DNA of 64,000 bases, taken from the NCBI GenBank assembly GCA_944472155.2, contig OX235279.1, positions 177,175,868 through 177,239,867 of the forward strand. Reading direction: 5' to 3'. This stretch comes from Trichobilharzia szidati (Eukaryota; Platyhelminthes; Trematoda; Strigeidida; Schistosomatidae). Below the pieces are notes generated by a model. That model was not told where the DNA came from and did no database searches. It saw nothing but the letters and a program-made list of their open reading frames with translations. The translations under genes and the position numbers were made by a program. Positions 10,455-22,169 of the stretch are shown here, one piece after another. How positions within the stretch are numbered: the first letter of the stretch is position 1; each line of letters opens with the position of its first letter.

Positions 10455-11300
10455 CGATTGGAATATAAGGCTCCAAAAACACATCTCCACTTTCTTCCAT
10501 TCTCTGCTGTCCTCTTCATCTGGGTCCACGATTGACCAAACTCTCTCATCTCTTCCTAACACAGTCTCCTACATGTCATCTTCACGTGGACGACCCACTC
10601 ATCGCTTCCTTTTTGGATTCCACTCTAACGAGGGCCTGCAGTGCACACAATGTCATTCGACGGCCTCCTCAACGTATGCCCAATCCATCCATCTCCATTT
10701 TCTCCTACATATTTGTTAAGCGATCGGCCTTTGGTTTCTTTGTTTCCAGTCAGTCAGCCAGAGTTTTTTGTTGCTTATTATTTCTGGACGGCCATTTGAT
10801 CTTCAGTATGGAGACAGCCAGGCAGCGAAGTTGGCAGCTGTTCATGAGAGTCTGCAACAAGCTGTTGGAAATCCTTTTCGTGACACGTGAGCTCAGTGCA
10901 AGATTCTGACCTGTATATAAAGACCGACTTGACATTAGTGTTGAATAGGATCCGAATCTTGTTCCTTGTGTTCCTGAAGCGGAGTGCAGAGGATTTCCTA
11001 TCTGGTTTTAGTTTGGTGAAGTCGTGCTTATCTTCATCCGTTCCGAATTCCTGCGGTTGGAACGACGCTTCCTAACCGAATAAGTGAAGGAGGTAACCTC
11101 TGTTAAATCTCTCCCATTGATGGTGATTGGTTCTGGTGGTTTGGTCGCTATTGGTGGTGATTGGTTGTCTTCATCCACCCCTCCACCTTCACCTTCTCTA
11201 CGTTCACCTGCAGTCCTGTCTTCTCTGGCTGCTTCTTCAGCCAGCCACTTTGTTGGTTTACGCCTGCAAGTCTTCAGGTTTGTATCTGAGATGATTATAT
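10455..11300 (-). mobile_element. RTE-clade LINE, C-terminal part
   Basis: Reading leftwards, a linker with EVTSFTYS lies near 11070, then a stem corresponding to the LLQTLMNSCQLR block near 10860, the CAACAAATATGTAGG-like block and the 3' end near 10458. Frameshifts and stops are frequent. It faces the next copy (plus strand) tail to tail at a distance of 150 bp. Confidence 0.8.
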
Positions 11301-11451
11301 AGAATCTTATAACGTTAACCACTGCTTATATCACCTTATTAAAGCATAAGTGAAATCATTCATGAAATGATAATCACATAGAAGGGGTATCTAAGGAAAG
11401 ATTTCATGAAAAGAGTGCTACTTTTTTCCTTCTCGTTATCTAATGCCTGGG

Positions 11452-12155
11452 CAACACCACCAACAACAACAACAGACAACAACCAGCATAAATGAAAGGA
11501 ACCTGAAAGAAATAACCTCCTTCACCTTACTAGGAAGCATCGTTTCAACTACAGGCAGACGGAACTGACGAGGATATCAAAGCAAGAATCGGAAAGCAAG
11601 ACAAGGTTTCATTACTCTCAAGTTTGTGTGGATATCAACAGCCCTACTCAGCATGAAAAATTACATCCGGATTTTCAACTCCAATGTGAAGTCAGTGCTC
11701 CTCACCGCACGGATCAGAGACTTGCACTGCGCGTCATAAAGAGCACCTCAAACAAACTACAGACCTTCATTAACAGTTGTCTTCGCTAAATACTTCGCTC
11801 AAGATCAGATGGCCGGCCAGAAAAGATCAGCAACAGAGATCTCTGGCAATGAGCGAACCAACCCAGCAGGAACCGATTGTGCAACAAATAAGCAGGAAGA
11901 AATGGAGATGGATTGGCCATACTCTGAGAAAACAAACCATCAATTGACATCACACGCCAGGCCATCACTCGAGTGGAACTCGAAAAGGAAGCGGCGAGTT
12001 GGGTGACTTGGAGGAGGTCATGTGAAGAGGAGATGAAAGCGTGTGGGCAGACTTGGAGCCAGGTGAAGACTCTAGCAGAGAACCGAACGCAATGGAGACG
12101 CACGGCTGAAGCCCTATGTTCCTCTAGGAATTAAAGGAAACAATAATAATAATAA
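11452..12155 (+). mobile_element. RTE-clade LINE, C-terminal part
   Basis: It begins in the CAA/CAG-rich linker (AACAACAACAACAGACAAC) and runs through GGATCAGAGACTTGCA, AAGATCAGATGGCCGGCC, and GCCATCACTCGAGTGGAA to CCTCTAGGAATTAAAGGAA plus AATAATAATAAT. The linker differs in length from neighbouring copies. No frame stays open. Confidence 0.8.
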
Positions 12156-12870
12156 TTATCTAATGCCAGTGTATATTTTCAGAAAATTCTACACTTCATT
12201 TTTAATGAAGAATTCGCTCCATGACATTTTTACATATGTATATAAATATATGTATAAATTAAATTATTTATGTATACTGTATATTGTACACATCAGTGTT
12301 TATCTCTTCTAAGATTGTAATAATAATAATAGTAGTAGTAGTAATATTTGAGTAACTTTATAAATTTGAGCAAAATAAACAAATTGATTAGCCAGAGTGG
12401 ACAGTGAGAGGTAGTGAAACACTTGACAGTGAAGATTGAAACAATAAAAATTCCACATCCTAAAATTATTCATACATATACTGCTGTTTTTTTTTCATCT
12501 TACAAAAATTTATTATATATATATATATATAAAGTCGACCAGAGAATGAACTGCTTCTGCTATTCAAATGAGTCAATCAATATTGACAATTAGAATGATG
12601 AGATTTCGCTATTTGAAGCATCATTTTCATTTTTACTGACAAATAAACCTTTCTTACCACAGCAAAGAAATGACTGCTGAGAAGTTGACTTAGCGTTTCT
12701 TGTGCTTGCTTCTAATTTTTCCTTTTTTTTCTTGTTTCACAGAAGAGTGAATACCAAAAAAACAAACAATGTTGTGCTGAAGTTGTTCAGATTTGAGTTG
12801 GCTTTATTGCTTTTAAATAAATAGGAACACGAATGTATAAGGTAAAACATATGATATGGTAGTATTAGGC
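12156..12870. other. AT-rich stretch with TA microsatellite
   Basis: An AATAATAATAGTAGTAG run lies near 12320 and a TATATATATATATATA run at 12515-12530. No gene or further repeat was recognised. Confidence 0.55.
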
Positions 12871-12884
12871 TGATTCTCTTGTTC

Positions 12885-13816
12885 CATATTAGTTTGTTTA
12901 TTAGATGTGTCACACAGTGAGTGAAACAGTATTATTTACTGGATGACAATGTTTCGAACAAAATTTATTGTGGTTCATAATCACATCAATTGTAATCACA
13001 CAACTTTGAAACTTGAGTTTTGTAGTTTTCTTTGTCTTCTCCTATTTGTCGTCGTTGGGGTAGTAGAATTTTCCAGATATCTGCGACAGATGTTGAATCA
13101 TTCCTAATACACTTATTCTCTCTCAGTTGATTCGATAGACAAAGCTTCTGTTATCAATCTCTCCCTCCACCTTGTGACATTAGATTTTAAAATTGACATT
13201 TTATCCCATCCATCCTATTGTATGGTTGTGTGTAATTGCATGTAGTGAGTGGAATAGCTGCACTATTCTCTAGATTTCTTATTTTATTCGGGTCAACTTA
13301 TCTAGAATTTTCCGCTAGGTGTTTATGCTCTGCTAGTCTGACTGCCCCTGTTCTACTACTTCCACCCATGTATTTGACCTGACACTCATTCCAGCAGGGT
13401 ATTAGATCAACAAAATTGTTTTGTTTTGAAGGCTCCACAGGATTGATCCTTTAACCGACAGAGCTTGTTTCTAATTGAGTTTGTGGGTTTGAATGCCGTT
13501 TTTTATTTCGTTTTTTTTGTTTATCGAATCAACTGCAAATACATGTAATAGGGATGATTCAACATCTGTCGCAGATATCTGGAAAATTCTACTACCCCAA
13601 CGACGACAAATAGGAGAAGACAAAGAAAACTATAAAACTCAAGTTTCAAAGTTGTGTGATTACAATTGATGTGATTATGAACCACAATAAATTTTGTTCG
13701 AAACATTGTCATCCAGTAAATAATACTGTTTCATTCAGTGTGTGATACATCCAATAAACAAACTAATATGGAATTACTTACTACCACAGTGCCCAAGTTT
13801 TACACATATATTAATA
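12885..13816 (-). mobile_element. PLE-2 foldback insertion with 14-bp TSD
   Basis: The unit is flanked by TGATTCTCTTGTTC at 12871-12884 and 13817-13830. Inside, the minus strand carries the C-terminal GIY-YIG coding relic (13525 to about 13150), then its 3' terminal region. From 13526 to 13816 the same 3' terminal region follows in the plus direction. The two arms share private variants (CGAAACATTGTC in place of the common CGAAACGTC). The left arm stops at CATATT, while the right arm runs on for about 45 bases through ACCACAGTGCCCAAG. Hammerhead 3' halves sit in both arms. Confidence 0.85.
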
Positions 13817-13904
13817 TGATTCTCTTGTTCAGTTATCACTAGAGACTGGAGAAATGCATTTGGTAATAGTAGGCATAGTTCTAAAGTTGGCCTGAATTTT
13901 AAAA

Positions 13905-14775
13905 AGTGAAAATGTATGCCCAATCCTTCTACATTTTCTCCTACATATTTGTTGAGCAGTCGGCTATTGGTTTGGTTTATTCCCATCCAGAGTTTCTTTA
14001 ACTAATTCTTTCTGGTCAGCCATTTGATCTTCAGTAAGGAGCCAGCCAGGCAGCCAAGTTGCCAGCTGTTAATTAAAGCCTGTAACTGCCAGTCGGAAAT
14101 GCCTTTCTTGATATGAGATCTCATTTGTATTGAACAGAATCCGAATCTTGTTCATTGTGATGCTGAGGTGGAGTGCAGAGGATTTTCAAACTGGTTTCAG
14201 GTTGATGAAGGCGTGCGTACCTTGCCTCTCCAATTCTGGCTGGCTTTTACACCTTTATCCGGTCCGACTGCTTGTGGTTGAAACGATGTTTCCCAGATAA
14301 GTGAATTCAGTCAGTAACCTGTGTCAAATCCCTCCCATTGGTCGTGATTGACGCTGGTTGCTATTTTTGTTGATGCTGTCTATTGCTTGGTTACCTTCAT
14401 CAACTCCGTCTCGACCCTATCCATGTTCTCTTTGACTGCTTCTTCATCCAGCCAGTTTATTGGTTTTCGCCCGGAAGTCTTTGAGTCGCCGCACAAGAAA
14501 TCCAGACCTTCTAGGGTCTTCTCCTCCGTCATTGCAGCGTGTGCCTGTCTTCTCACTACGAATGCACAGTCTGACGCATAATCCAGTCCACCACAATTAC
14601 GAATACCATTGCTGGTGATGATAGGCTTGCAGTCTTGTCTCACTCCTGTATTCACTTCGAAGACAGGCGTCACTGAGTTTCCCGTTGTGGATCACCTGAC
14701 ACGTGGCGTTATCATATAGCTGTGGTTGAATGAGGTTGACAAAGACTTGATGCACGCCATAGTGTTGAAGTAGTT
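13905..14775 (-). mobile_element. RTE-clade LINE fused to SINE-1 head, RTE part
   Basis: Minus-strand reading gives RT motif B remains (NTGVRQDC near 14650, then NGIRNCGGLDYASD), the linker EVTDxI region near 14330 and the C-terminal blocks to about 13905. A deletion near 14500 removes motif C. Its upstream end joins SINE-1 sequence at about 14775 rather than the RT N-terminus. Confidence 0.75.
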
Positions 14776-14957
14776 TGAAGTTCCAGTAGCAGTGGTATTT
14801 TCTTTTACAGTGTGAGGTTGCTAGTCTCACGTGCAATCTTCCATATTTACCGTAATTACTATCGTCCAAGCTCGATATAGGAATGCATCTGCTGGGATTT
14901 GAACGTCAGGCCATGTTCATGGTTGGCGAGCATTCAGCCACTGCACGATTGACGTCG
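14775..14957 (-). mobile_element. SINE-1 head fused to RTE
   Basis: On the minus strand the tRNA-like head (GTGCAGTGGCTGAATGCTCG, B-box region GACGTTCAAATCCCAGC) leads into the SINE-1 body and the ACTGGAACTTCAAACTACTT junction with RTE RT sequence. The same junction occurs at 30735 (duplicate) and, independently, near 36965. Confidence 0.7.
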
Positions 14958-15334
14958 GTCTGCTTAATTCTTCTTAACTGAAACTTAAGCCCCTGAATAG
15001 CTACCTTTAACTCGTTGATCTAAGTGAATCGGTGTCACCTTTCTCCTTCAGTCTGAATTAATGTGCTGTTTCCACTAAATGAACCTATAAATTATGATCG
15101 TCAATGGTCAGTTTACTGTCTGACTTATGTGGTTATTAAACTGGTATTATTCTTATTCAATTCTTCCTTAAAAATTCGTCATTTCCTGCACGTTAATTGA
15201 TTGGTTTTATTTAAATTAAAGAGGCCGACTTTGCGGCTTATTTACATATATCACTTCTCTGTGGGTATGTAAAAAAGTATGTGTGTAGATTTTCCGTACA
15301 TCTTGGTGAGTAGCATATTAATATATGTGTAAAA

Positions 15335-16015
15335 CTTGGGCACTGTGGTAATAAGTAATTCCATATTAGTTTGTTTATTAGATGTATCACACAGTGAGTG
15401 AAACAGTATTATTTACTGGATGACAATGTTTCGAACACAATTCACTCATTGTTCATAATCATTTCGTCAATTATAATCACACGAATTCGAAACTTGAGTT
15501 TTATAGTTTTCTTTCTTCTCTCCTATTTTTCGTCAGTGAGGTAGTAGAATTTTCCAGATATCGGGGACAGGTGATGAATCATTCCTATTACACGTATTCT
15601 CTCTCAGTTGATTCGATAAACAAAGTTTCTGTTATCAATCTCTCCCTCCACCCAGCTGTTACATTAGATTTTAAAACTGTCATTTTATCTCATCATTTTA
15701 CATTGTATGGTTGTGTGTGACTGCATGTAGTGCTTTAGCTGAACTATTCTCTAGATTTCTTATCTTATTTGGGTCAACCAATCTAGATTTTGCTAGATTT
15801 TTATGCTCGGCTAGTCTGACTGACTGACGCCGTTCTACTACTTTGACCTGTGTATTTGACCTGACAATCATTCCATCAGGGTATTAGATAGACTAAATTG
15901 TTTTGTTTTGAAGGCTCCACAGGATTGATCCTTCAACCGACAAAGCTTGTTTCTAATTGAGTTTGTGGGTGGTTTGAATGCCAGCCACTTTTATTCCTGC
16001 CTTGTTAAGAGTTCT
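15335..16015 (-). mobile_element. PLE-2, GIY-YIG part and 3' terminus
   Basis: The left end is the long form of the terminus (ACTTGGGCACTGTGGTAAT). Reading leftwards from 16015, the linker gives way to the GIY-YIG relic and then a hammerhead 3' half (CGAAACATTGTC). Many indels break the reading frame. It is the counterpart of 29456-30180. Confidence 0.75.
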
Positions 16016-16311
16016 GCGTCAGGTTTCCGAGTGAGTAGCAGTCAAAAACATTAACATTAAATTCAGATATCAAAACAAGCTTCATCTTCTTCTTAGTGTT
16101 TTAGTTAAAAGCCCTGGTACTCCTCCATAAACCATTTACTGAATACTGTGGCCATATTTATTAAAGATTTCCAAAATATACAAATAGAGCTGAAGTTCTA
16201 AAGAAATTCATTCAACTAGGAAACAATTCAATGATTAGTAAGAAGCTATAAATAGTTCAGGTCTTTAAAAAAGCTTTACCATTTCGAATTGAACATTTCA
16301 GCCTACTGTTA

Positions 16312-16518
16312 ATGTTAATCAAAATGAAATTATTGAGAAAGTTTGCTGATTACGTCATAGAATTTATGGGAAAAAAAGAGAAATATACCAGCAATTATTG
16401 TATTGGGAGAAGTATAATTATTATTTTGGAATATCCCACGCACACAACACAGGCAAACAGACATACTAAGGTTGATTTCATGACTGTATTAAATTCTGTT
16501 ATTGAAAATGAAGACTAA
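16312..16518 (+). CDS. Small ORF conserved between duplication copies
   Basis: A 68-codon ORF starts MLIKMKLLRKFADYVIEFMG and ends NSVIENED. The copy at 28292-28086 keeps the frame, start and stop with about eight base changes in 207 and a few conservative substitutions. Flanking non-ORF DNA of the same duplication differs by roughly 8-10 percent. I do not recognise a domain. It could be chance, a relic exon, or a short expressed peptide. Confidence 0.25.
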   Translation: MLIKMKLLRKFADYVIEFMGKKEKYTSNYCIGRSIIIILEYPTHTTQANRHTKVDFMTVLNSVIENED

Positions 16519-16689
16519 CAATTAATATTTCAGTTGAATTGCATGTTAAACCTGATAATCCTTATATGATCTAACTAAGTAGGTAAATGTCAGCTGAAGA
16601 GGAGAAAGCGTTTCGTATGTGCATACAAGTGCGTCACACACTTCTTGAAACCTAGACAACCGTGTTTATTTTAACAAAGTCCTCACTTT

Positions 16690-17010
16690 GATTAGACACT
16701 AGTAACTAGTGCAATGAGTCTGGTACTTTCTTTGATGCTGACTGAATTCTATCAGTCAGGTTTGCAATATGGTCACGCACCATTCTACGTAGCTTGCCAT
16801 CATGGTGCACACATTGATTTGATGGTATTAGATGGTTGGAAGTAATAGGTCACAGGAAGTCCAGCCTGACATAGGTTTTGTGCCAGTTGGCACTCACAAA
16901 TCAAAAGGGTGTATCTGCAACCTTAAAGGAACTCACGTCTCTTCTGAGAATCCAACCTGCATCACTCATTGCTGCAGGCAGAGACGTTTGAATCAGAGAA
17001 GTGAGCTTCA
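16690..17010 (-). mobile_element. SINE-2, minus strand
   Basis: It runs from the terminal motif ACTAGTAACTAGTG at 16697 through GATGGTATTAGATGG and CCAGTTGGCACTCAC to the RC of a B box (GAGAATCCAACCTGC). It lies at the inner edge of duplication copy 1. Confidence 0.65.
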
Positions 17011-17104
17011 GATCAGTTCCCTTTTAAGTATACTCTCTCAACTTGGTATAAAGAGCCAAACGAATTGTGATATTTTCATTTATTGGTTTTGTAGAGATTT
17101 TGTT

Positions 17105-17560
17105 TGATTGGATGGAGGATTTTATAATTATCTGACATCAGTTAGAGAACCATTGGAAAACCTGGCAGTACTGGACGATACTTGATGCTCACTAGCTACT
17201 GATCCTATTCAGGCAGTGACTTGGGATTCTAGTGGGAAGCCGTGACCAGTAGGGTTCAGCAGGTTGCAGATGAGGCAGGAACTCATCGAAGGAGACATTG
17301 CGAAGTGGTCGCGTAATGTCGTGCATGAATCGGCAGAAGTTAAAATTCATGGTTCCTTGGGTTGGGTCTCAGGGGCTGAATGGTTGATGAGCTCGTCTTG
17401 TCACCGAACCGCATTGGGTTCGAACCCCTGTATTAGGTGCGTACTGATGAAGAGTCCCAAACTGGGACGTAACAGCTGTCCAGTAGTGACAGGTTTTCCA
17501 GTGGTTCTCTAACTGATGTCAGCTCATGATGAAATCCTCCATCCAATCGAATTCTGATAT
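17105..17560 (+). mobile_element. SINE-H pair, inverted
   Basis: Bases 17105-17240 are the minus-strand 3' part of a SINE-H (GACATCAGTTAGAGAACC). Bases 17270-17560 are a plus-strand copy with a leader (CGAAGTGGTCGCGTAATG), a tRNA-like head with GGGTTCGAACCCC, a hammerhead and the tail CTGATGTCAGCTCATGATG. The leader also precedes the 35-kb copy. The tails of the two copies are mutually inverted. Confidence 0.75.
17441..17486 (+). ncRNA. Hammerhead ribozyme motif in SINE-H, nearly complete
   Basis: Stem I is TACTG with CAGTA, the core is ATGAAGA, stem II is GTCCC with GGGAC (loop AAACT), the third strand is GTA, and stem III is the loopless palindrome ACAGCTGT followed by cleavage base C. Against the consensus CUGANGA/GAA, only C3 (to A) and A13 (to T) differ. 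Minimal stem III is known for retroelement hammerheads, which can act as dimers. The two changes should abolish activity in this copy. Confidence 0.65.
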
Positions 17561-17824
17561 CTCATCATGCTTTAAAATTTATTATGTTTGTTTTACAAGT
17601 CACAATCCTACAAAAAGTTCAGAAAACAGATCTTGTTTTGATTTCTTCTTAAACACGCTGGGATTATTTTAAATAATTTATAATCTACAAAGGTACTGTA
17701 TGTAATCATATGAAGGCTCATTTTCTAGTATGGAAGTTAATCCTTTTGTCAGATGTTTCGTAACCACACTGAAATCATCCACCTGAGCTAAGAGTCTTCT
17801 GTATTATTTCATTTAAAAATGTAT
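17561..17824. other. Spacer, nothing recognised
   Basis: AT-rich DNA between SINE-H and the next RTE, without ORF or repeat match. Confidence 0.5.
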
Positions 17825-18300
17825 TATTATTATTGTATCCTTTAATTCCTACAAGAACATAGGGCTTCAGCCGTGCGTCTCCACTGCGTTCTGTTCTCTG
17901 CTAGGGTCTTCACCTAGCTCCAAGTCTGCCCACACATTTTCATCTCCTCTTCACATGACCTCCTCCAAGTCACCCTTGCACTGACGACCAACTCGCCGCT
18001 TCCCTTTCGGGTTCCACTCGAGCGATGGCCTGGCGTGTGATGTCACTTGATGGTTTCCTTAGAGTATGGCCGATCCATCTCCATTTCTTTCTGCCTATTT
18101 GTTTCACAACCGGTTCCTGGTTGGTTCGTTCCCAAAGATCCCTGTTGCTGATCTTTTCTGGCCATCTGATCTTGAGTATTTAGCGAAGGCAGCTGTTAAT
18201 GAAGGTGTTTAGTTTGTTTGAGATGCTCTTTATGACGCGCCAATCTCTGATGCGTATGTTGAGTAGCACTATGTTCACCTGAAGTCCAGAGGTTGTTTTA
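17825..18300 (-). mobile_element. RTE-clade LINE, 3' end
   Basis: Minus-strand 3' end with TTTAATTCCTACAAGAACAT at the left, the CGAGCGATGGCCTGGCG block near 18025 and the CCGGTTCCTGGTTGG block near 18110. It belongs to the same subfamily as 11452-12155 and 38625-39185 (shared ACTTCGCCGCTTCCC-type changes). Confidence 0.8.
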
Positions 18301-19370
18301 TTTTTTTACCTTTCCTACAATTACAGCTCATGTTTAACTCTCTTTTCATTCAGAATGTGATCTGATTTGTTACACAGGCCTTTTCATAGAAATTTGAAAG
18401 CCTCTTAGTCTACATAATATCCTCGAGTACACCTAATGCAAGGCTGTTGACTGTTATCTTGGACATGTAAGCCTCCTTTATCCCATATAGCTTGATTCAT
18501 AAAGTTACTTGGTAAAATTTGAACTCCTAATTCCAAATTACAGATAAGATGTTCTAGAAAAAGGAAGATCAGAACCTCAGTTAAAAGATTCTTCGATTAA
18601 GGTAACATTATCTGAAATTTGTTTTCCATTCTTAAGTGATACAGAAATTAAATTTTTTTCAAGTAGAAAAAATACTGTAATCGAATAAATGACATAATTG
18701 TTTGTGCCATGGGAATAATTTCATGTTAATTTTGGATCAGTAAGCCAAAATGAATTCATTTCAAAATTAAAATTGTACAGTTAGTTATTCAACGCTAACC
18801 GTTATTGTAGTCACTGGTACTCTTAACTTTGTTTTTTTTTTCAATGAAGCGCAACAGTGTTCGGCATTCTTTATCGACTTGATTGAAGCAATAAGGAATC
18901 CATTAAGCGCGTTGGACGGCTGTAGTTATACAGCACCAGCTAACTGAACCGACTGAATCTAAAACTATTAACACAGAATTATATACTACTGATTTTTTGA
19001 GACAAGTAGTTGGATACGCCTCATATTAGCCAATAGTGCTTGCTAGAAAGACCATCGGCCAACCGTTCTTCTCTTTTTTTGAGCCGAGCTAATCAGCCGT
19101 GTATCCGATCTGACTGAGCTCAGAGAACCGCACCATCAGTTCAAATCACTCAATTTCTAAACTACACTTGTGTTCAGTGTTGTAGTAAATTTCGCAAAAA
19201 CGAAAATCATTTGGTAATCAAATGTCCTTATATCCTAACTCGTGTCCTAAAATTTGTTATCTACAGTTTGAGTCATTGGGCTTTATTCCACTCATCGAAC
19301 AAAGCTAATGATGAATGAAAGACCACTAATAGTGTAAAATGCATTTCCGAAGCTGCAATCTTATTAGTAT
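18301..19370. other. Over 1 kb without recognised content
   Basis: A poly-T run at 18831-18841 and an AGTTCAAATC box near 19140, which might be a B-box relic of an old SINE, are the only marks. No domain-bearing ORF was found. Confidence 0.5.
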
Positions 19371-20590
19371 ATTATTATTATTGTTCCCTCATGTTCCTAG
19401 TGGAACATAGGGCTTCATCTGCACGTCTCCACTTGCTTCTGTCTTATGCAGTACTTTTCACCTGCATCCATGTTAGTCCATACTGTTTCAGCTCCTCTTC
19501 ACACGATCTCCTCCATGTCACCCTTGCACTGACGTCCTACTCGCCGCTTCCCTTTCGGGTTCCACTCGAGTGATGGCGTGACCCGCGATGTCACCCAGCG
19601 GCCTCTTCAGCGAGTGTCCAATCCATCTACACTTTCTCCTGCATATTTGTTGAGCGATCGGTTCCTGTTTTGTTTCTTTGTTCCCATAGTTTCTTGTTGT
19701 TGATTCTTTCCGGCCATCTGATCTTCAGTATAGAGCCAGAGAAGACAGTTGTTGATAAAGGTCTGCAACAGGCTGTTGGAAATATTCTTTGTGACCCGCC
19801 GCCAACTTTCTGATTCGTATAGAAGAAGTGACTGACTTGACGTTTGCATTGAAAATCCGAATTTTGTTGTTGATGCTGAGTTGAGTGACGAAGATTTCCA
19901 GATTGGTTTCAGGTTGATGAATGTGTTTCTTGCCTTCCCGATTCTCGATTTGACATCCTCGTCCCTCCATTCCTCCTGTAGTTGAAACAATGCTCCCTAC
20001 CTGGATAAGTGAATGAAGTAACCTCTTTCAAATCCCTTCCGTTGATGGTGATTGGCGCTGGATGTTGCTGCTGTTGTTGTTGTTGTTGGTTGGTTATTTT
20101 CATAACCTCCGTCTTGTCTATGTTCACCTGGAGTCCTGTCTTCTCTGGCTGCTTCTTCGACCAGTTTGTCGGGTTTCGCTTGTAAGTCTTCGATTTTGTG
20201 TGAAATCAAACATAAATCATCCACGCGCGAAATCCAGATCTTTTTCTAGGTTCTTCACGTCGGTCCAGGATATCCCTGTCTTCTCGTTTCCCACTGTCTG
20301 ACGCATAATCCAGTCGACCACAATTAGGAATATCATTGGTGATAATAAGTACTCGAGTATTTTTCAAATTACTTCGTGGTCAACGCTGCGCTGTCGAAGG
20401 CCTTCTCAAAGTCTATAAAGTTGAGGTGAAAGTTTGATTGCCATTCCATGCTTTGTTCGATGATGATGCGTAGAGTTGCCATTTGGTCAGAACATGATTT
20501 GCTTTCCTGAATCCAGATTGTTCATGTCGGAATTCTCTATCTGCAATCTAATGAATCACTGAGGCCAGGTTAATGTATCATTCGTAAATA
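19371..20590 (-). mobile_element. RTE-clade LINE with motif B deleted
   Basis: It runs from RT motif A remains (near 20420) to the 3' end at 19375. The region that should encode motif B is missing: TGATAATAAGTACTCGAG joins directly across about 130 bases compared with 49420-50640. Motif C has the CGTG insertion (RC at about 20223-20226). The linker holds seven CAA/CAG repeats. The C-terminal blocks (RNRSLNKYAGESVDGLDT) are well preserved in one frame at 19990-19607. Confidence 0.85.
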
Positions 20591-20750
20591 AAAAGCTCAG
20601 TAAAGCTTAGTAACCATAGTTTAGCCATCTTTCAGGTACGTTATGATAGGGTTGGAGAAGAAAGGTGCAAGTGATCCAATATGGTCTACTAAACTGAATA
20701 TATGAAACGCCTACAGTCTTTTGCCTATATTTTTATATACATACACAAAT

Positions 20751-20969
20751 TATTCCTTCACGTTCCCAGTAGAACATACGGTTTCAAGCTAGAGGCAGCG
20801 GTGTTTGGTTTTAGTTTAAGGGATGTTGTTTTTAGCCTCATGCTCAACTTTATCTCTTTACCAGTCTTATTACTGGCTTAGCAAGGTATAGGAGTGCTCC
20901 CGTGGTCGGGGATCGAACCCCAGAACACATCTATGTTCGGCGAGCATTCTACCGCTGCGCTACCGACGC
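20751..20969 (-). mobile_element. SINE-1, minus strand
   Basis: Full-length copy: RC of the RTE-like tail (TTCCTTCACGTTCCCAGT) at the left, the body, and the tRNA-like head with GGGGATCGAACCCC and TACCGACGC at the right. The body has a variant GTTTAGTTT-rich segment. Confidence 0.8.
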
Positions 20970-21155
20970 TTTACATTGCATTATCAGTGTCCCATGAACC
21001 TCAGCTTATTCCTGGGAAATATCTATGCATTGTAGAATAGAGCAATTAATTATATTTACATTTCATTGGTTGTTAACACACCTCAATAATTTTTTGAATT
21101 TGGCAATATTTCGAACAGAATTACTGCTCATGATTACACCAACTATTGGAACTGT

Positions 21156-21345
21156 GCGTTGGTGGCACAGCGCTTAGGACTCTCGCCGACCATGCACATG
21201 GTCCGGGGTTTGATCACCTGCTGACGCACACCCAATATCTATGGTCGGCCGGCAAAATTTGGGCTGCCGATATCCATACTGAAAATTCCATACTTGTACT
21301 GAAAATACGGTGTGGCATTAAGCTGTAATCAAAATAAATAAAATA
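21156..21345 (+). mobile_element. SINE-1b
   Basis: The tRNA-like head GCGTTGGTGGCACAGCGCTT is followed by GGTCCGGGGTTTGATCACC, the body CTATGGTCGGCCGGC, and a tail AAGCTGTAATCAAAATAAAT with an A-rich end. Confidence 0.85.
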
Positions 21346-22169
21346 AAATAAAAAAAACTGTTTGCAGTCATATATATCTAGTCCATTTATTATATGTTTA
21401 ATCATTTTTTCTGTGACAAGACTTATAGTTCAGGTTGCTGATAGTTGTGCTGAGTCACCTTTATTCCATACGTTTAGGGTGACGTCAATGAATGCATAAA
21501 TTAGGTTCATTTTAATCAAAGTTGCTAAATTGCATGAATGGACGAGTGAGTATTCCACAGGTATACCGGAGGTTCAGGTTCATTTCCCGGCAGATGTATT
21601 CACATACCTCGCCTAGTTTGCTAGTCATCGGTGGGCCACACAAGAAAAACGTTTTGTCGGAAGACTGCCAACTTTAGGCCGTAAAAACAGAAAAATCTAA
21701 TAAACAGTGTTAGCCCTGTATGACTGCATAGCAACTCAAGAAGGTTGAAGTTCATCAACTTGAAAACTTGTTCAGTGAGCTAAGCTCACTAATGTGTATG
21801 GCTAATCAGTGTAATGAAAGAAATACGGTTACCAAGGGAGTGAGAGAATGACTACACCCTATTTCTGTGTGCATAAGTTTGGTTTGAAACGTTTGATTGC
21901 AATTGCTTCAGCAGATCGTAGTCAGTTCACTGTCCTTTGTAAGTTTAATATTTTGAAGGATTTGGAAATCTTGACAAAATGACCCGTATCCAAAAAGTAA
22001 ATATCTCTTTCCTTTTAAGTACACGTTCCTTGGAATATGCTCTGTCTTCCCTAACCCCCCCTTTTTCCATAGTTTGGTAGCATATAAACTGATGGTAACT
22101 TAAACTAAAAATTGTAATACTTATATTCCGGATGCGTTCATCTTATAACGTTTTCTTTATTACCTTGCA
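21346..22169. other. Unassigned
   Basis: A GGAGGTTCAGGTTCATTTCC segment near 21570 resembles a decayed B box. Nothing else was recognised in this 0.8 kb. Confidence 0.45.

Larger units (their letters stand above)
14380..17010. repeat. Inverted segmental duplication, copy 1
   Basis: In order this block holds the RTE/SINE-1 fusion, about 350 bp of otherwise unique DNA (14960-15335), a PLE-2 (15335-16015), a 670-bp conserved segment with a small ORF, and SINE-2. The same order is found inverted at 31090-27440. Sampled identity is about 90 percent, including the unique DNA, so this is a segmental duplication and not just shared repeats. Confidence 0.8.
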
